Shown here in pieces: positions 35,140 to 45,666 of a DNA stretch of 64,000 bases. The DNA is from Podarcis raffonei (lineage: Eukaryota > Chordata > Lepidosauria > Squamata > Lacertidae). Both the position numbers and the translations under genes were made by a program. The stretch covers positions 5,416,459 to 5,480,458 of the forward strand of contig NC_070619.1 of NCBI RefSeq assembly GCF_027172205.1, in the 5' to 3' direction. Numbering within the stretch: the stretch's first letter is position 1; each line of letters opens with the position of its first letter. The notes under the pieces are model-generated. The model was not told the DNA's origin, did not search any database, and saw nothing but the letters and a program-made list of their open reading frames with translations.

Positions 35140-36095
35140 ATCTCCCGAAATATCTCCTGAGCTTTCAGAAGATGAGATGACTATAATTTTGATTATTCCA
35201 AGTGGAATAAGTTTCATCACAAAAACTTTCTGGAGTCCTGAATGGCTCAAGCGGCAGGTGCAGAGCGGGAGAAAAACACCCTTGATTCTAGCCGATCCCT
35301 TCTGATGAAGCTGGTGGAATATGATGAAATGTATAAACTCAGAGGACAAAATGATGGATTGTTTTTTTACTATCTTTATTTACTCATTAAGAAATACACA
35401 AATCAAACATATTGTTCTGTAATGAAAGAAACACTTTAAACAAAAATAAAATAGAAAATAGAAAAGAAAGGGGGGAAAGAAGAGAAAGAATATCGAGAAA
35501 TAGAAAAAATAGAAAGAAAGTTAAATGAATAATCTTATCAAAGACATACAGTTTTTTAAGAACTACAAACCATCAGCAACATTAGTGTAAACATATATTT
35601 CCATCAATATATACTTTTATCTTCACCTTATCAATTTCTCCTCACTACTCTTACTTTTCTTATTTATGTCTAATCTCTGGTTTTATTCCCTGATTTGTTA
35701 ATGACTTCCTTCCACCTCTAAACGGTTCCTAATTCCTCATTTCTTATAATTTCTGTGTCTGTTCTTATTGTACAAAAGACCATTCTCTTAACTCTGTGAA
35801 ATTTAGTCTATGCTCCACCAAGAGTAATCATGGGAAACATATTTCATCATGTAATTTTAATAAACATCCCATTCTTTTTCCTGAATGATTTCTTATTGAT
35901 TCTCTTAGTTTCGCTAATTCCAGATATAAGTTTCATCACACTAACTTCAGAAATCTTCAGAAAGATCTCCTGAGCATTTAGAAAATGAGATGACTATAAT
36001 TTTGATTATTCCAAGTGGAATAAGTTTCATCACACTAACTTTCTGGATTCTTGACTGGCTTAAGCAGCAGGTGCAGAGCAGGAGAAAAACATGAT
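35140..36095. repeat. Local tandem duplication flanking L1-like DNA, upstream of left V2R
   Basis: About 130 bp around GAGATGACTATAATTTTGAT occur twice (35,140-35,270 and 35,950-36,090) and only once in the right arm (49,545-49,665). Between them lie L1 scraps: a plus-strand end (KLVEYDEMYKLRGQNDG) and an A-rich region in the opposite sense. Confidence 0.65.
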
Positions 36096-37000
36096 GGACA
36101 GAAGTCAAGGGGTGTGTTTGGAAGTTGGAAGTTTGGCCTGAACTTTGCTCCCAAGGACCAAAGAAGGAGCTGGATCCGACCATGAACTCTCCTTCCTTGG
36201 AGGTTTTGAAGCAGAGGTGGGATGGCCATCTGTTAGGGCTGCTTTAGCATTGCAGAGGGTTGGAGTAGAGGACCTTGGGGTCCCTTTCCAAATCTCCCAT
36301 TCTATGATTCATTGGAGGTTTTTAAGAAGAGGTGGGAGAGTCAGGGATGGACAACAGCCAGATGAAGGAGTCCCAGCCTTGAATCCCAGGCATCCTAAGC
36401 CCTTTTAAAATGTGGGGGGTTTTTTGGGGGGCATTATTGGCTTGTTGTTTTTATTTTGATTATATATGTTGTGGTTTTATATTTTGATTTTGTTCTGTGA
36501 ACCGCCCTGAGACCTCCAGGGAGAGAGCGGTATAAAAATTCAGTACATCCATAAATAAAGGAATAAATATGAATAAATAAAAATCAATCAATGGAGAATG
36601 CTGAGAAATGCCATCCTCATTACTTTGAACGGAATACATGATGGTGGGATCTTGTTTCCTGGAGGCTTCTAGAAACAGAGACTGGTGGAGCCTGCGATGC
36701 GGAGGGTTTTCTCAAGCCCATCCTCTGGCCACTTTGGGTGGGTCTGGGCTGCTTGATTCCTCCCGCTCCCTTCTGGTTCTCCCCCGGAAGGGAAGTAGCG
36801 CCTTGGTGTCTTCGAAGCCACTTCAAGTCAATTTCCACCCCATCTTTAAAAGGCTTCTCCAACAGAGGGGAGCTCTCTGGGGTTGGTGGAGGGGAGAAAT
36901 GTTGCTCTGAACTTTCGACTCTCCCTTCCCCTTGGACATGTTCTGCGGAAGGTGAGCTTCTGTTGCACATGGAGCCAACTTGCTCCTCGACTTTGAGCAG
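36096..37000. other. Left-arm flank with CR1-type tails
   Basis: It pairs with 47,690-49,540 of the right arm. Bases 36,180-36,330 carry CR1 3'-end text (GAGGTTTTGAAGCAGAGGTGG, TTCTATGATTC) in the shared, older part. Open frames at 36,620-37,129 are not supported as genes. Confidence 0.5.
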
Positions 37001-37219
37001 AAAGCCATTTCCGACCTGGGAGGAGAGGGGGTTGCGGGCTGAAATCCCTCCCACATCTCGCGCGGGGGCTGGCCCTTGCCCCCGCGTGGTTAGGGAATCC
37101 CCGGGCGTGTCAGCCCACCGGCCCGCCAATCAGCGGGCTGGGGAGGCGTGGCCTAGCCTACTTAAGGCCGGGCACGACCGGGGACCGCCCTCTTTGTCCC
37201 CTTCCAGCCGAGCGGTTTT
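37001..37219 (+). repeat. Ngaro terminal repeat A1
   Basis: 219 bp, repeated as A2. It contains CCAATCAGCGGGC and TACTTAAGGCC, which could serve as promoter elements (inference). Confidence 0.92.
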
Positions 37220-38645
37220 TTCCTTCCAGCTGAGCGGTTTTTCAGCTGAGGGGTTTTTTGTTGTGTTTTCAACGTTCCGGAGCCGTTTCCATCGCAGCGA
37301 ACCCGGCAAAAAGCTACATCCTGCAAGCGATTGGTGCTCCTCTTCGCCTTACCCTTGTTCGTGCGGCGGGTTTTCGATCAGCTGTCTGGCGGCAGCGCTC
37401 TAGGAATCCAGCGGCTGCGAACTGAACCAGCCCCCACGCTCAGCTGACTGGTGGCAGCGCGTATCAAGTGGCAGATATCTTCTCCCTCGCAGTTGCGGCG
37501 GTACTTGGAGACCAGGTTGTTCGGTTCCTTTTAAATTATTTTCGGGATTGCTTTATTGTGTTCTAATTGGGGGCGGGCGGAATTCTGCAGTTTTGCCGGG
37601 GCTCTGCGATATTCTCGGGTTCAGAGCGCATTGGATTTGTTAGGTTTAATAGTGCGGTTTGGCCTTATTGGTGCGGGGCTAAGGCTCCCTCCGCGTTCGG
37701 GAGAGGGGACGTGTCTGTTTCGGCCCTTGTGCTTCGGGGGGGCTGTGGCGGCTAGCGTTATTTACTAGCCACTAGCACAACAGCTGCCTTCTTGTTATAC
37801 CACGTGCTCTCCCTAGCGCCCGCCATCTTGCTAGAGGCAAGTACCGTGGGGAATTTCCTTGGCGTTTCAGCCGGCGTTTCTACCTCCGGTCGCAGCATTA
37901 GCACCGGCAGAGCGGCTACCCTGCTGCGCTCGTTCCCAACTGCTGCTTAGGGGGCTTTGGGTCCTCAAAGGGCACCGTGCCTGCGGGGTTACAGCCAGCT
38001 TGAAGCATATCTCGGCATAGGAGGTGGTTCCGTTGCTAGGCGACCGTCCCCGGCGCCATTTTGGATACCACGTGGTTTGCTTGGCGGCCGCCATTTTACC
38101 AGAGGATAATACCGTGGGTCTATTTCCTTGCATTGTTTACCGTGATCCCGCCTTTTACCGGCGCTTTAACGTACGGAGGGGCTAACAGGCAGGAGTAAAT
38201 TTCCACGTTATTTAAAGCGTCTTTCCAGAGTTGCAATGACTCCTTTATTTCATTGCGTTTAAACAGGTTTTACTTTTGGGATTTACCCAGAGGTTCGAAT
38301 TAGTGCTGGCTTTGGAAGCAAGGTTTTAGAGGTTACACACTGCCTGGGAAGCTATTTGATTTGCAGATCCAGCTTTGGGAATTTTTTGGGATAACAGTTT
38401 TATGTACGCTGCTTCATTGGGCAGCTAAGTGATAAGTCATTTCATTACCCTATTCCTAAGTAGTAACCTAATTAAGTAGTATTTTATTTTACCGCGAAGT
38501 AAATTCAAAGCTTGCAAAAGGTGATCTAATTTTGTAAGAGCGTAAACTCTTATCTGATTTAATTGGCATTAGGCTCAACATAGGGCTTTCCATAGGCAGT
38601 ACATAAGTACAATAATAATTATAATAATAATAAATATAGGTAGAA

Positions 38646-38685
<40 letters not shown>

Positions 38686-39081
38686 ATAAAATAAAAAAAG
38701 ATATAATAAAATAAAATAAATAAAATAAAACAAAATAAAATAAAATAAGATTAACTAGCAAAAGATAACAGGCTACACACAATTGCCCTTCTCCTACTGC
38801 GGCTACCAACCGCCGCAGCTGCTCTTCAGTAGCTTTGGCAAGTAATACATAAGCAGGGGGCAGTAAATTCAGAAGGAGAACACCTCATTTAATCTTTAGC
38901 AGCCCTTAACCAGTGTTGACAATACTGAACTAGGCAGACCCCCGAGTCAGCGCCTCAATTTGCGTAGGTGCGTTTTATTAGTGTAGATAATACTGAACTA
39001 GCCGAAGCGGCGTGCCAATAGGGTGTAGGCGCATTTCTGTTTGTGTTTAATTTGTGTCTAGTTGGCCTTGATTAGCTGGTA
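37220..39081 (+). other. Ngaro 5' leader
   Basis: About 1.86 kb without a conserved frame. It holds an A-T rich (AATAA)n-like microsatellite at 38,620-38,750 and two related short blocks around AATACTGAACTAG (38,920-38,935 and 38,986-39,001). Confidence 0.7.
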
Positions 39082-40602
39082 ATGGCATCTGGCGGGGACC
39101 AGCAGCCATCCACTTCCGGCAACCAGCGGGCACCATCCGCAGGTGGCGATGGCGCCCAAGTTATGCCCATGCCCTGCGATCCTCAAGCTTTCGCGCAGTT
39201 CTTTAGGGCCTTTGAAACATTCTACAGGCAATGCAGGCCTGGGGCTCCGGCTCTGCCGGCCCCGGAACCATCGCAGGATGTAATACCTGATACCCCCCCT
39301 AGTAATCAGGGCCAGCCGGGCACCATGGTGCCAGCAGTAGGTGGCGCTCAATCGGAAAACTCAAACACAGGTCGCCCCAATACCCGTGCCCAGGCAGCCA
39401 TGAATAGGAAAGCCAACCAGAGCGCGGGAAACGGCAAGGCACCAGTAAAAGGTCACACCAGGGGGAAGGCTATGGCAAAAGGGTCCAGTACCAATACGGT
39501 TTCTCAGGTTGTAGACATTCCTAGTGTTTTCCAGGAGCAGCATCATCAGCAGAGCTCTACCGATGACAGCGCGGGCTCTGCCTGGGAGGAGGAGCAAGAG
39601 CAACCTCAAGTGGCTCAGGCAGCCATCAGTGGGAACTCAGCCAACGTCGAGGCCCAAGGAGGGAAGAGAAAGGCCAAGAAAAAGCACACCTCTTCGAGGA
39701 AGAAAAGAAGTAAGCGCTCCGAGACTGAGGACAATTCAGGTACGTCATCCTCGGATTCTGATAGCGAGGGCCCCATGGATAATTACTGGGGTCTGGGTGA
39801 ATCTAATCACGGGATCCCTCTTTGGGCGCATGAAAGGAGAGCTAACTCCCATCGTAAGACTTTTAATGGTGTGCTGGACTGGAAGGATGGGGCCTTACTG
39901 GAGGATGTAAAAGTCGCCACCAATCAGTCCACCGACTTCATTCTGGGGAACCATTTGTCCCAGAAAAAGAGGAATAAAATCCTCAATGGGGACTACGTGG
40001 ACATATTTACCCTCCTTCCACCGACTAAGCTAACAGGAAAAGGTGAGAAGAGGCGCTCATTCGGTAAGCGAAGGTATAGGACCCCTAGGGCGGAGAGAAC
40101 CTTCGAGAATTGGCTGGACGGGTTCCAGGTTTTTATGGGAGTCGTTTGCGCGGCTTATCCACGGCGCTCCATGGACCTGGTTGCCTACCTGGCTCATGTG
40201 AGGAGGGCACATGCGCTAGCCGGGGAAACTGCTGCTTTAACGTATGACGAGAATTTCCGTAGAAATGCATCTCTCCTGCCTTCTACCCGATGGGATCTAA
40301 CGGATCCTAACTACTGGGGCGAAGACGTCAATCCGTACATTGAAAAGAAAATCCTGGATTCGACCAAGGTGGGTAAGACGGAGGTGAGACGGCGCCGCCA
40401 CTGCTGGGAGTACAACAGGGGTGTGTGCTCACGTACCTCCTGCAAGTATCTTCACGAATGTGAACGATGCTGGGGCAACCACCCTGCCTCTGCTTGCTTT
40501 AAGAACAAGCAGCAGCCCTTTCGTGGGGGCCGGGGGTTCTACCACAACAGCAACAGGGGTGCCCCCGGATCCTCCCATCAAGGGACCAGTGGCCGCCAGT
40601 AA
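39082..40602 (+). CDS. Ngaro ORF1, Gag-like protein
   Basis: 506 codons. It has a low-complexity N-terminal half, a basic patch (KRKAKKKHTSSRKKRSKRS) and a Cys/His cluster near the C-terminus (CWEYNRGVC then CKYLHECERC), consistent with a nucleic-acid-binding Gag-like protein. Part of the whole-looking element. Confidence 0.82.
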   Translation: MASGGDQQPSTSGNQRAPSAGGDGAQVMPMPCDPQAFAQFFRAFETFYRQCRPGAPALPAPEPSQDVIPDTPPSNQGQPGTMVPAVGGAQSENSNTGRPNTRAQAAMNRKANQSAGNGKAPVKGHTRGKAMAKGSSTNTVSQVVDIPSVFQEQHHQQSSTDDSAGSAWEEEQEQPQVAQAAISGNSANVEAQGGKRKAKKKHTSSRKKRSKRSETEDNSGTSSSDSDSEGPMDNYWGLGESNHGIPLWAHERRANSHRKTFNGVLDWKDGALLEDVKVATNQSTDFILGNHLSQKKRNKILNGDYVDIFTLLPPTKLTGKGEKRRSFGKRRYRTPRAERTFENWLDGFQVFMGVVCAAYPRRSMDLVAYLAHVRRAHALAGETAALTYDENFRRNASLLPSTRWDLTDPNYWGEDVNPYIEKKILDSTKVGKTEVRRRRHCWEYNRGVCSRTSCKYLHECERCWGNHPASACFKNKQQPFRGGRGFYHNSNRGAPGSSHQGTSGRQ

Positions 40603-42208
40603 TTTGCATCTTGGCCTGGCCTTCTCCCCGATCCATCTTCAGCCCCTCAAAATCCTGCTGGATCAATACCCCGATCGGAAATCCGCTCTTTACCTGTGGG
40701 AGGGCTTCTCATCGGGTTTCAGAATCCCTGTGTCCTTCCCCCCTAACACCGGGGACCCTCAAAATCAAAAATCGGTTAGAGAGAGGCCAGAGATAGTTAG
40801 AAAAAAGATAGAGAAGGAAATCAGGGCAGGTAGGGTAGCAGGTCCCTTTGCCGAGCCGCCGGTAGAAGGTCTTCACCTATCCCCATTGGGTATTGTACCA
40901 AAAAAGACCCCAGGGGAATTCCGCATGATCCACAACCTCTCCTATCCAAGGGGCGGCTCGGTCAATGACGCGATCCCCCAGGAGTTGTGTACAGTGAAAT
41001 ACGCCTCCTTCGATCAAGCAGTAAAGATGATTCGCAAATTCGGGCGTGGGGCACTTCTTGCCAAGTGTGACATTGAGTCGGCGTTTCGCCTTCTTCCCGT
41101 CCATCCAGCGGATTTCCGTTGGCTGGGCTTTAGATTTGAGGGGGCGTATTTCATTGACAAAGCAATGCCCATGGGCTGCTCCGTGGCTTGCTCAGCTTTT
41201 GAGTCCTTCAGTACTTTTCTGGATTGGGCCCTACGCATCAGGACAGGGTCGTCGGGCGTGTCTCATTACCTCGATGATTTTATTTTGGTGGCAGAGAGCA
41301 GACAACGTTGCTCCGCCCTTCTGGAGGCTTTCATGGCTTTGGCAGGTGAGCTAGGGGTGCCACTGGCCGCCGAAAAAACGGAGGGGCCAGCGACTTCATT
41401 GGTCTACCTAGGCATCGAGTTAGACACCGTAGCTCAAACATCCAGACTGCCTCGGGAAAAACTTGCAGCCCTTAGGGAATTGATACACCAGCTGCTGCCC
41501 CTAAAGAAGGTGACTTTAAGGCAAATTCAATCCCTGTTGGGTCACTTAAATTTCGCCTGCAGGGTGGTGGCACCGGGCAGACCTTTCTGTGGCCGCCTGG
41601 CCAGGCTGTCGGCCGGTCTCCGAGCTCCGCAGCATCGGGTCCGCCTTTCTAAGGAAGTCAAGGCAGATTTGGAGGTCTGGCTGCAATTCCTGGATAAATA
41701 CAATGGCATATCCCTGTGGCAGGACTCCTTGTCACTCAATGCTGACTTCCAAGTTCAGTCAGACGCAGCGGGATCCTTGGGCTTTGGTGTGTATTTCAGA
41801 GGGCAATGGTGCGCAAAAAAGTGGCCGGAAGAGTGGCAGGGGCAGCCCATTTCACGGGATCTTACATTCCTAGATTTTTTCCCTATCTTGGTGGCAGTGC
41901 ATCTCTGGGTGGAAACGTTTCGCAATCACAGGGTCTGCTTCAACACAGATAATCAGGCCGTGGTTGCGGTTCTTGCTAGGCAGTCCGCGCGCACCCCTAG
42001 GGTGGGAAACTTGCTGCGGTCCTTCGTCCTCTTGTGTCTGGAGAACAATATATATTTCTCAGCCAAATTCGTACCTGGTATCAATAACGACATTGCGGAT
42101 GCTCTGTCTCGCTTTCAGATGGAGCGCTTCCGCTCATTAGCGCCGGATGCGGAACAATCATCGATGCCTTTCCCGGAGCATCTTTGGAGTCTTGGGAGGA
42201 AGAAGTGA
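40421..42208 (+). CDS. Ngaro reverse transcriptase-RNase H
   Basis: An open region in another frame that overlaps the end of ORF1. It carries DIRS-type RT motifs (FRMIHNLSYPRGGSVND, MPMGCSVACSAFE, SHYLDDFILV) followed by an RNase H-like part (QSDAAGSLGFGVYF and FNTDNQAVV). The family is known to express this frame by read-through or frameshift from Gag. The true start is not determined. Confidence 0.9.
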   Translation: MCAHVPPASIFTNVNDAGATTLPLLALRTSSSPFVGAGGSTTTATGVPPDPPIKGPVAASNLHLGLAFSPIHLQPLKILLDQYPDRKSALYLWEGFSSGFRIPVSFPPNTGDPQNQKSVRERPEIVRKKIEKEIRAGRVAGPFAEPPVEGLHLSPLGIVPKKTPGEFRMIHNLSYPRGGSVNDAIPQELCTVKYASFDQAVKMIRKFGRGALLAKCDIESAFRLLPVHPADFRWLGFRFEGAYFIDKAMPMGCSVACSAFESFSTFLDWALRIRTGSSGVSHYLDDFILVAESRQRCSALLEAFMALAGELGVPLAAEKTEGPATSLVYLGIELDTVAQTSRLPREKLAALRELIHQLLPLKKVTLRQIQSLLGHLNFACRVVAPGRPFCGRLARLSAGLRAPQHRVRLSKEVKADLEVWLQFLDKYNGISLWQDSLSLNADFQVQSDAAGSLGFGVYFRGQWCAKKWPEEWQGQPISRDLTFLDFFPILVAVHLWVETFRNHRVCFNTDNQAVVAVLARQSARTPRVGNLLRSFVLLCLENNIYFSAKFVPGINNDIADALSRFQMERFRSLAPDAEQSSMPFPEHLWSLGRKK

Positions 42209-43098
42209 TGAAGGGAGTACTCGGTGCAGTCGCCCCTTCCACAATGAGATCGTACAAAAAAGCATGGGCCGATTTCCTGAAATTCCGCAACAAATTTCCT
42301 AGCGCAAAACAGAAATCTGTCCCCTCAACGAGGGAGGTCCTCCACTATTTAGCCCACTTGAAAGAGATGGGCAGGGCACCTAAGACTCTCAATATTCACT
42401 CTGCAGGGATTTCTTACTTCTGTAAAACCTTTTTCGCAACAGACCCGTGCGCAAAATTTATAGTGCGTAAGACCTTGGAAGGGTGGCGCCGGCTGCACCC
42501 CCCCACCCCTGACAGGAGGAGGCCCATAACTTTCGATATTCTGACACAGATACACAAAAAGTTACGGGACATATGCTGGTCGAAATATGAAGCTCGCCTA
42601 TTCTCGGCCGCTTATTCCATAGCCTTCTTTGGGGCCCTTCGTATAGGGGAAATGGTGTGCGAAGGAGGGGCTTCCCATGCACAGAGGGGTATTCTCTTAA
42701 GCGACTTGACCCTTTCAGCAAATGAGCTTATAGTCCAAGTGCGGAGCTCTAAGACCGATCAGCAGGGCAGGGGAGCCCTCTTACGGTTACCAGCCGCGCA
42801 AGGTGTCGGCCCCTGCCCAGTTAGGGATACAAGGCGTTTCCTCTACCTAAGACCCAGTAGCCCAGGCCCCCTATTGATTCATGCTGACGGAACGCCTTTG
42901 GCTAGGCACCAGTTTACACGGGTGATGCGCAGGGCTCTGGCGGCTTGTGGGCAGCCTGCGGCCGAATTTGCGGCTCACTCCTTCCGAATCGGTGCAGCAA
43001 CCACGGCGGTGCACCTTGGGCTCTCCACTGAGAGGGTGGAGGATCTGGGGCGGTGGAAATCTAATGCGTACAGGGCTTACGTAAGAAAGACCGTATGA
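42184..43098 (+). CDS. Ngaro tyrosine recombinase
   Basis: 304 codons overlapping the RT frame end. The N-terminal part (VAPSTMRSYKKAWADFLKF, EVLHYLAHLKEMG) resembles the core-binding domain, and the C-terminal part (HSFRIGAATTAVHLGLS, LGRWKSNAYRAYVR) the catalytic domain of tyrosine recombinases. This enzyme replaces the integrase of LTR elements. Confidence 0.92.
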   Translation: MESWEEEVMKGVLGAVAPSTMRSYKKAWADFLKFRNKFPSAKQKSVPSTREVLHYLAHLKEMGRAPKTLNIHSAGISYFCKTFFATDPCAKFIVRKTLEGWRRLHPPTPDRRRPITFDILTQIHKKLRDICWSKYEARLFSAAYSIAFFGALRIGEMVCEGGASHAQRGILLSDLTLSANELIVQVRSSKTDQQGRGALLRLPAAQGVGPCPVRDTRRFLYLRPSSPGPLLIHADGTPLARHQFTRVMRRALAACGQPAAEFAAHSFRIGAATTAVHLGLSTERVEDLGRWKSNAYRAYVRKTV

Positions 43099-43128
43099 CT
43101 ACTGGGCGCGTCACTGACCTCGGTTTCC

Positions 43129-43722
43129 TTGTCTATTTGCTTTTCAGAATTCCGAAAGCTGCGCATTTGGTTGGTGGGCCACAGCATTGTGTATTGGGCC
43201 AGGAAGCGTGCCATTAGTACCGGGCTGGGTCAAAATTTGAACTTACCTGCTGATGTTGAGCTAACGTGGATAGCGCGAAGAGGGATGCGCTGGAGCGAAT
43301 TTATGCCAACCGTGATGGCGAGAGCCGCCTCTGAGGGCCCCCCTGATGCCTTGCTCATCCAGTTGGGGGAAAATGACCTAGCATACCGCAAAGCTATTGA
43401 TTTGAGATGGAACATCTTTGACGATTTTGATGGCCTGATGGCGGTTTACCCAAACATAACTATCCTGTGGTCCTCGTTGCTTGAGAGGAGGACATGGAGG
43501 GATTGTGTGAGCCCGGTGGGAATCAATAAAGCAAGAAGGGTCTTGCAGCGTGCTGTGGAGCGTAGAGTGGCAGCTCTGGGCGGGGGCGTCATTCGACACC
43601 CGAGCATCCAGTACAGCAATGAGGCCCTCTACAGATGGGATGGCGTGCATTTGTCCGATGATGGAAACGATATATGGTTGGGGGACATCATTGCATGGAT
43701 TAGGAATTGGTTACAGGATTGA
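43129..43722 (+). CDS. Ngaro SGNH/GDSL-type hydrolase
   Basis: 197 codons. Blocks WLVGHSIVYWA, LLIQLGENDLA and WDGVHLSDDG match the order of SGNH hydrolase blocks I, III and V. An SGNH hydrolase frame has been reported for vertebrate Ngaro elements; its role is unknown. CR1 ORF1 in this window carries a domain of the same superfamily. Confidence 0.85.
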   Translation: MSICFSEFRKLRIWLVGHSIVYWARKRAISTGLGQNLNLPADVELTWIARRGMRWSEFMPTVMARAASEGPPDALLIQLGENDLAYRKAIDLRWNIFDDFDGLMAVYPNITILWSSLLERRTWRDCVSPVGINKARRVLQRAVERRVAALGGGVIRHPSIQYSNEALYRWDGVHLSDDGNDIWLGDIIAWIRNWLQD

Positions 43723-43750
43723 AGGTATTGGCGGCGAGCTTTGCTCGGGT

Positions 43751-44130
43751 GGCGGTTAGGCATTGGCAGGGGTCAATTGTTATGCAAATGATGGGGGGAA
43801 GGAAGCGCCATCACCTTCCCCAAAGTAAGGGTAGTCCGGTAGAGGACTCCGAGGGGCGTGGCCTTGTCCGAGACCTAGGGAGGTAAGGGCCCCCGGCACG
43901 CCCCAGAGCGGTGACATCCGTGGGATCCTAGTTGGCGTACTTCAACAGGACTCCCACGGTTTGTGGACAACCCTTCCCGGTGCCCATGCCGGGTAGTTGA
44001 TAGGAGCCAATGCCTAAGGCCAATACCTTCCAATTCTGTAATCAATAAAGTTGTGGCCTTTTTATGCCCATTAACCTAAAATTCTGTGTCTGGCGTCTTC
44101 ATTTCACATGGGGGAGGGGTCTTGCCACGC
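43751..44130 (+). repeat. Ngaro repeat B1
   Basis: 380 bp starting GGCGGTTAGGCATTGGCAGG, repeated as B2 761 bp downstream. It includes a run-out with AATAAAGTTGTGGCC, which may act as the polyadenylation signal. Confidence 0.92.
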
Positions 44131-44349
44131 AAAGCCATTTCCGACCTGGGAGGAGAGGGGGTTGCGGGCTGAAATCCCTCCCACATCTCGCGCGGGGGCT
44201 GGCCCTTGCCCCCGCGTGGTTAGGGAATCCCCGGGCGTGTCAGCCCACCGGCCCGCCAATCAGCGGGCTGGGGAGGCGTGGCCTAGCCTACTTAAGGCCG
44301 GGCACGACCGGGGACCGCCCTCTTTGTCCCCTTCCAGCCGAGCGGTTTT
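44131..44349 (+). repeat. Ngaro repeat A2
   Basis: 219 bp, identical by eye to A1. The B1-A2 junction reads CCACGC-AAA-GCCATTTCC, just what joining the element's two outer ends would give. Confidence 0.92.
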
Positions 44350-44511
44350 CCCGTCCCACCCTCCCTTTAGGTTTAGCTAGCCTTGACTTTGCTATGGACT
44401 TTGGTTGGTCGCCGCAAGGGGCCTGGTAGGAATTTTTCCAAGTTGGCGCACTTCCAGCCGTTTGGTTTTTTCGCCTACCTCGTAGCAAACGTCACAACTT
44501 ATTTCGGTATG

Positions 44512-44891
44512 GGCGGTTAGGCATTGGCAGGGATCAATTGTTATGCAAATGATGGGGGGAAGGAAGCGCCATCACCTTCCCCAAAGTAAAGGTAGTCCGG
44601 TAGAGGACTCCGAGGGGCGTGGCCTTGTCCGAGACCTAGGGAGGTAAGGGCCCCCGGCACGCCCCAGAGCGGTGACACACGTGGGATCCTAGTTGGCGTA
44701 CTTCAACAGGACTCCCACGGTTTGTGGACAACCCTTCCCGGTCCCCATGCCGGGTAGTTGATAGGAGCCAATGCCTAAGGCCAATACCTTCCAATTCTGT
44801 AATCAATAAAGTTGTGGCCTTTTTATGCCCATTAACCTAAAATTCTGTGTCTGGCGTCTTCATTTCACATGGGGGAGGGGTCTTGCCACGC
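44512..44891 (+). repeat. Ngaro repeat B2 (right end)
   Basis: 380 bp, matching B1 with about five differences. It ends CTTGCCACGC before the host AAACTTCTC. Confidence 0.92.
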
Positions 44892-44933
44892 AAACTTCTC
44901 TACTTGTAAACAATTGCGTGTGCAGAAGCCAGG

Positions 44934-45129
44934 TGTGACGGAAAAGTTGGTTCCATAAGTATTTCTTTTTTACTTTTTTCTCCTGCCAGGAAATGGTGAA
45001 AGAACGGCAGCCTCTGATTGGCTGAGGTTCCAGGAGGGAGAGTTTAAAAAGAGAGGCGTTGCAGGGAGACAGGGAGTTGGGCGGTTGAGGGTGGTGTGGT
45101 TGGTTGAGTTGAGCTGGTTGAGGAAGGTT
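44934..45129 (+). mobile_element. Partial LTR-like fossil at the inner edge of the left arm
   Basis: It starts TGTGACGGAAAAGTTGG and has an ATTGG (CCAAT) box and a TTTAAAAAG box. It is the reverse complement of 47,448-47,649 and stops abruptly at the arm junction. Fossil, broken. Confidence 0.6.
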
Positions 45130-45156
45130 TCTAAGGCGGTACTTTCCTTCAGTTAA

Positions 45157-45518
45157 AGGTAAAGGGACCCCTAACAGTTAAGCCCAGTCGTGGACGACTC
45201 TGGGGTTGCGGCGCTCATCTCGCTTGGCCGAGGGAGCCAGCGTTTGTCCGCAGGTCATGGCCAGCATGTCTGGGTCATGTGGCCAGCATGACTAAGCTGC
45301 TTCTGGCGAACCAGAGCAGCGCACGGAAATGCCGCTTACCTTCCCACTGGAGAAGTACCTATTTATCTACTTGCACTTTGATGTTCTTTCAAACTGCTAG
45401 GTTGGCAGGACAGGGACCGAGCAACGGGAGCTCACCCTGTCATTGTGGGGATTCGAACCGCCGACCTAGGCAAGCCCTAGGCTCTTTGGTTTAGACCACA
45501 GCACCACCCACGTCCCTC
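45157..45518 (-). mobile_element. Sauria-type SINE, minus strand
   Basis: Full-length SINE flanked by CTTTCCTTCAGTTA / TTTTCCTTCAGTTA. The same insertion with the same flanks recurs at 63,189-63,527, so both descend from one event copied by duplication. Confidence 0.88.
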
Positions 45519-45666
45519 TTTTCCTTCAGTTACCCACCCCTTTAACAAATCCAGGACAGACTTTCAGTAATAGTCTTAAGGGTTCACCATACACACACCG
45601 TTTCTTCACTGGATTTCGGGAGTCTCTTCTTTCCTCAGAAGAGTCTCTCCCCTCCAGACTAGTTTG

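Larger units (their letters stand above)
37001..44891 (+). mobile_element. Ngaro-type tyrosine-recombinase retrotransposon, looks whole
   Basis: The layout is A1 (37,001-37,219), leader, four open reading frames, B1 (43,751-44,130), A2 (44,131-44,349), B2 (44,512-44,891). These split direct repeats are the signature of Ngaro elements of the DIRS order. A1 and A2 look identical, and B1 and B2 differ at only a few sites, so it is young. No obvious break is seen. The right arm preserves the empty site (47,675-47,690): the element entered at an AAA and no larger duplication was made, as expected for recombinase-driven insertion of a circle. Confidence 0.93.
22204..45129. repeat. Left arm of the large inverted duplication
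   Basis: Reverse-complement homology with 47,448-62,135 is traceable from TTTAGCATTGGAGGGAATC (near 22,520 / 61,790), through all six V2R exons and introns, to GGTTGAGGAAGG at the inner edge. The arm is longer than its partner because of insertions absent from the other arm: L2s, a solo LTR, a CR1, L1s and the 7.9-kb Ngaro. Confidence 0.93.

Noticed and set aside
36620-37403. Open frames of 169 and 221 codons
   Set aside because: They cross the host/Ngaro border or lie in the repeat A1, which is non-coding in this element type.
43129-43722. A host esterase gene
   Set aside because: It lies between the recombinase frame and repeat B1, within the bounds of the Ngaro element, and has no introns or separate promoter evidence.
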